Of a stretch of 54,558 nucleotides of DNA, positions 52,701-54,558 are shown piece after piece (positions within the stretch are counted from its first letter, which is position 1; every line of letters starts with the position of its first letter). The translations under genes and the position numbers were made by a program. The DNA comes from Nitrosovibrio sp. Nv4. GTDB taxonomy: Bacteria; Pseudomonadota; Gammaproteobacteria; Burkholderiales; Nitrosomonadaceae. Location of the stretch: assembly GCF_900215485.1 (NCBI RefSeq), contig NZ_OCMZ01000003.1, positions 1-54,558 of the forward strand, in the 5' to 3' direction. Under the pieces are notes generated by a model. The model saw only the letters and a list, made by a program, of their open reading frames with translations. It ran no database searches and had not been told where the DNA came from.

Positions 52701-52824
52701 CAAACATGCAGCTCTGGATGATGAGAGCTTTGCGCGTGTTAATTTCACAGTAGAAAAACAATCAAGGTTGGCGCCCGCTTCTTCAAAACCTTCTTCTCAG
52801 AAAAATCAACCAGGAAAAAAGTAG
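49798..52824 (+). CDS. Large exported protein of unknown function (1008 aa)
   Basis: Signal peptide MRLPLAIILAFICVTSFSQAHAQ. Residues about 60-350 are strongly helical, with heptad-like segments (ARYKTHTDAELSSLRQAVKAQHSKFMG; ITEFKKQISANTRAIVELKNYTEKQF), followed by a Gly/Ala-rich hydrophobic stretch near 380-440 (VNIISGVALGGWGGWFTVLQNAGGLFPGG) that could insert in a membrane, then a second coiled region (DDLSFQLNVSTAKIMARLKTLEDKV). The C-terminal half has scattered Cys. This helix-hydrophobic-helix plan recalls pore-forming or envelope-spanning proteins, but that is only a resemblance. No known family recognised. Confidence 0.7.
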   Translation: MRLPLAIILAFICVTSFSQAHAQSSSAATDTQLKLKANGAKYGSPVTQSIVGAEYGDPKFRENERTAKRVAEQIGKLRAQKATPPPNDSFQTRVTAISDMVSHVDAAQETYNKKRYALEGIKEGHESVNALTPLLGGAKTKLGLKLGAHAGSMSFKEITESYAKQIKTDYESGLENAITLAVLQTDEALAAKWAQLGVTDSTKQAALRDLFGPQNEFFDDELVKELGPGVKADLANAKAEIVRKALARYKTHTDAELSSLRQAVKAQHSKFMGTAKEITEFKKQISANTRAIVELKNYTEKQFVLLNNKIGMISHQVDAMQSAMWRQMSPADQVRALDDGFFPKMDPNERDDLRRDLVSTANVMNSRDNALKTLAAAGQLANLAAMAGLPVDVYNFNRNIETASATVNIISGVALGGWGGWFTVLQNAGGLFPGGQSAEAEHYKEIMGALKEITRLQFVTIQKLDDLSFQLNVSTAKIMARLKTLEDKVDVANQLILVQTLERYDRCGDFVRTAEEKFHMKNGIFPSYADRIKHFDGDINRVDSFDKCRDFLSSSVNRLVASAANDWGENGKGPLTIVHPLLLAGTAGVLQDMSEPNSAQSRLSRMKDFTLLTLGIHAVSKTKDDDSKETYQLTQEKQNCYSRLLSGLAIAPDRFANLQHSAFICLGEDIDPPHISAEGCKGALCTRAGDPVPPSHALERALAPAMVRQLGEYMLFFSPYMEMLKESEKPNRKYKMLSESELLDGVPDRGLDGSELLDWPEFYLDVLNLAVAQETLHSGLLITKRSADILGEANYGTTAELPPLDLISPKDVNGRPVPCSPSAEIWGRFPYALTVCFLQDSIPFRLNISYYLVGSKLNETNTSIPAYAFALQSDEEVHLKSILPGLPLVQGIKDNKPWWHLKLVYKGENGKSDFLIPLPTAAEIQTNQIAYRPPAYLLRALRDSFVERIALLTSWEESKEHKVRLGYIKHAALDDESFARVNFTVEKQSRLAPASSKPSSQKNQPGKK

Positions 52825-52886
52825 GAATAATCATAAGCTGTTTAACACTTATAACTGCGTATGATCTGTTCGCCAAGTTCGCACCT

Positions 52887-52920
52887 TTTACAGTTGATAA
52901 CATATTTTATCAACTGTAAA
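52887..52920. repeat. lox/dif-like inverted repeat before the recombinase gene
   Basis: Perfect 14-bp arms TTTACAGTTGATAA (52887-52900) and TTATCAACTGTAAA (52907-52920) around an asymmetric 6-bp centre CATATT, ending 8 bp before the recombinase start. Two arms and a 6-8-bp centre is the layout of tyrosine-recombinase core sites. It may be the substrate of the adjacent enzyme, an operator for it, or both. Confidence 0.65.
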
Positions 52921-52928
52921 CTAAGCTC

Positions 52929-53930
52929 ATGAATTCGCTCATCCCAAAACCTCAAGACGCGGGTATTTCCGAACTGGCAACCACAGCGGGAGTCCCGATG
53001 CTGACTTCCGCCCAATACCGCCAATTGAGCCAAGTGCCGTCCGCAATCGAATGGTTCGCCAATATCGACAATCCGCAAACGCGGCGCGCCTACGAAAACG
53101 ACTTGCGCGGCTTCATGCAGTTTGTCGGCATCCATCACCCGGAGGATTTTCGCACCGTCACCCGATCCCACGTTTTGGCCTGGCGCAAAACCCTGGAAGT
53201 GCGCCAACTCGGCGGCAGCACCATCCGTCGGAAACTGGCCGCGCTGGCTTCCTTGTTCGAGCATTTATGTGAATCCAATGCAGTGACCCACAATCCGGTC
53301 AAAGGCGTGAAGCGTCCGGTAGTGGAATCGCAACAGGGAAAAACCCCGGCATTGGGCGATGCCCAGGCGCGTGCCTTGTTGAGCACCCCGGACGCGAGTA
53401 CGCTCAAAGGCAAGCGCGACCGCGCGATTCTCTCGGCCTTGCTCTATCATGGCTTGCGCCGGGAAGAACTTACCAAGCTGAAAGTGAGAGACTACTGCCA
53501 ACAACGCCGGGGAGTGGCCCATTTGCAGGTACAAGGCAAAGGCGGCAAGACGCGCTTTGTGCCCGCCCATCCCGGCACCTTGACCTTGATAGAAGAGTAT
53601 CTGGAAGCCGCTGGCCACGGACTCGATCTGGATGCGCCGCTGTTTCGTCCCGTTAAGAACAATGTGCATGGCCATACTTATACCGCAATGACCCCGGGCA
53701 ATGTTTACGAACAAGTGGTGCTGAAATATTTAAAGAAGCTGGGGTTATCGGGCAGGAACATGGGGCCGCACGTGATGCGGGCCACAGCCGCGACCAATGC
53801 GTTGGATAACGGGGCGGACATTGCCAAGGTGCAGGAATGGCTGGGGCATGCGAATATTGCCACGACTCGGATCTACGATCACCGCAAGACCCGGCCGGAG
53901 GATAGTCCGACCTTTAAGGTGAGTTATTAG
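52929..53930 (+). CDS. XerC/D-like tyrosine recombinase
   Basis: 333 aa. An N-terminal SAM-like core-binding domain (NPQTRRAYENDLRGFMQFVG, LGGSTIRRKLAALASLFEHLCE) is followed by the catalytic domain with Arg (LYHGLRREELTKLK), Lys (QGKGGKTRFVP), His-x-x-Arg (PHVMRATAAT), His (LGHANIATT) and Tyr (RIYDHRK). All residues are in place. Possible jobs are resolving plasmid multimers, cassette movement or element integration. The inverted repeat directly upstream is a candidate site. The ATG at 52929 lies within 8 bp of that repeat. Confidence 0.93.
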   Translation: MNSLIPKPQDAGISELATTAGVPMLTSAQYRQLSQVPSAIEWFANIDNPQTRRAYENDLRGFMQFVGIHHPEDFRTVTRSHVLAWRKTLEVRQLGGSTIRRKLAALASLFEHLCESNAVTHNPVKGVKRPVVESQQGKTPALGDAQARALLSTPDASTLKGKRDRAILSALLYHGLRREELTKLKVRDYCQQRRGVAHLQVQGKGGKTRFVPAHPGTLTLIEEYLEAAGHGLDLDAPLFRPVKNNVHGHTYTAMTPGNVYEQVVLKYLKKLGLSGRNMGPHVMRATAATNALDNGADIAKVQEWLGHANIATTRIYDHRKTRPEDSPTFKVSY

Positions 53931-54212
53931 GCGCGATATTAATGAATTTTCCCTCTCTGTTTTTGCATCACCCTTATGCAACAAAAGTGGGCAAACAAAA
54001 ACTGTCTTGCATTGTTCGTTTTCAGTGTCCAAAAGGGAGTCATTATGCAACTACCAAGCGGCGTGCGATGCTGATTATGATTGATGATTCTATCGCTAAA
54101 GGACGTTATCAAGGGTAAAAACTCCACACAATGTGAACTTGATTGTTCCCAATTTCACTCCTATAAATAATCATTAGCACCACGCTGTCAAGCTCTAGAA
54201 GGAGAAGCAGCT

Positions 54213-54521
54213 ATGAGTGTTTCCTGTGGCCGGTATATTGATGCCTTGTGGAGCAATGAGGAGGAATCGAACGCTTGGGTTTGGCCTAGAAACAGTGGCT
54301 GGCGCAAGTTAGATGATCGTAACAAGGATGCTTGTACAAATTTGCTAGCTATTGCAGCGGAAGCAAAGCGTAGGCAGCGGGCGATTTCAGTTCATGGAGA
54401 GTTAGGCGGGGATCGTTGGTATATCAAGGAAGTGACGGATGATAGCACCGAAGTAGTTGAGCGCCTGTGCCGGGAGGGGAAGCTTACGCACTCATTGTCA
54501 CTGCTCAGTCCTGTCCGTTGA
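54213..54521 (+). CDS. Small protein of unknown function (102 aa)
   Basis: MSVSCGRYIDALWSNEEE and a following basic/acidic helical part (KDACTNLLAIAAEAKRRQRAISVHGELGGDRWYIKEVTDDSTEVVERLCREGKL). The ATG has AGAAGGAG about 8 nt upstream, supporting a real gene. No family recognised. The 280 bp before it (53931-54212) contain no gene I can support. Confidence 0.5.
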   Translation: MSVSCGRYIDALWSNEEESNAWVWPRNSGWRKLDDRNKDACTNLLAIAAEAKRRQRAISVHGELGGDRWYIKEVTDDSTEVVERLCREGKLTHSLSLLSPVR

Positions 54522-54558
54522 CGCTCGTTGCGCGTCGGGTTTGTCCCGATGTAGCCTT

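Overview
The window reads as most of the backbone of a conjugative, IncP-like (RP4/RK2-type) plasmid from a betaproteobacterium, with accessory DNA on both sides. The evidence is a complete trbB-trbL mating-pair operon in RP4 order with a trbA-like regulator upstream, a traM-traL-traK / oriT / traJ-traI(traH)-traG-traF transfer block in RP4 order, an incC-korB partition/regulation pair, a kleE-like gene, and three exact copies of the RK2 KorB operator consensus (TTTAGCSGCTAAA). The nic region matches RP4 almost base for base. Unlike RP4, the replication gene looks like a RepA of the plasmid RepA_C type with its own iteron origin, so the backbone is mosaic. A plasmid-borne PEP-CTERM protein fits a Nitrosomonas/Nitrosospira-like or related betaproteobacterial host; this is inference only.

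Layout. 0.1-6.2 kb: a 1064-residue protein of unknown function, an FAD amine oxidase, a double zinc-ribbon protein and an IS3-family remnant. 6.3-11.1 kb (minus strand): a GajA/GajB (Gabija) anti-phage pair and a PD-(D/E)XK/DUF4268-like protein. 11.3-23.1 kb (minus strand): a small lipoprotein, then trbL to trbB and trbA. 23.1-24.7 kb: repA and an origin with six 17-bp iterons and two perfect DnaA boxes. 24.9-28.3 kb: a structured leader, ssb, a kleE-like gene, incC, korB and a KfrB-domain gene. 28.6-29.8 kb: a PEP-CTERM protein made of HAF repeats. 29.9-36.7 kb: traM, traL, traK, oriT, traJ, traI (with traH nested in another frame), traG and traF. 36.7-42.6 kb: a Xre/RES toxin-antitoxin pair, a second copy of the structured leader followed by ardC, then HU, umuC-umuD and an SRAP/HMCES-type gene. 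42.6-48.5 kb: a lone Tn3-family terminal repeat, then a minus-strand defence cluster (RHH regulator, C5 methyltransferase, GIY-YIG nuclease, Vsr nuclease, AIPR protein, unknown protein with a HEPN-like RNAAAH motif). 49.2-54.5 kb: two exported proteins of unknown function, a tyrosine recombinase with a lox/dif-like inverted repeat directly upstream, and a small unknown ORF.

How it works together. TraI, TraJ, TraH and TraK process oriT. The nicked strand is the minus strand, so DNA enters the recipient in the order traK, traL, traM ... korB, incC, ssb, repA, trb. TraG couples the relaxosome to the Trb channel and TraF matures the cyclic TrbC pilin. KorB, through operators in front of trbA/repA, incC-korB and traI, probably coordinates replication, partition and transfer. 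The most unusual signal is a roughly 330-nt structured element present twice, upstream of ssb and of ardC, in which paired positions differ in a compensatory way. It is a candidate single-strand promoter or structured leader for genes needed during establishment. The methyltransferase/GIY-YIG/Vsr/AIPR/HEPN-like cluster is the best candidate for an undescribed defence system.
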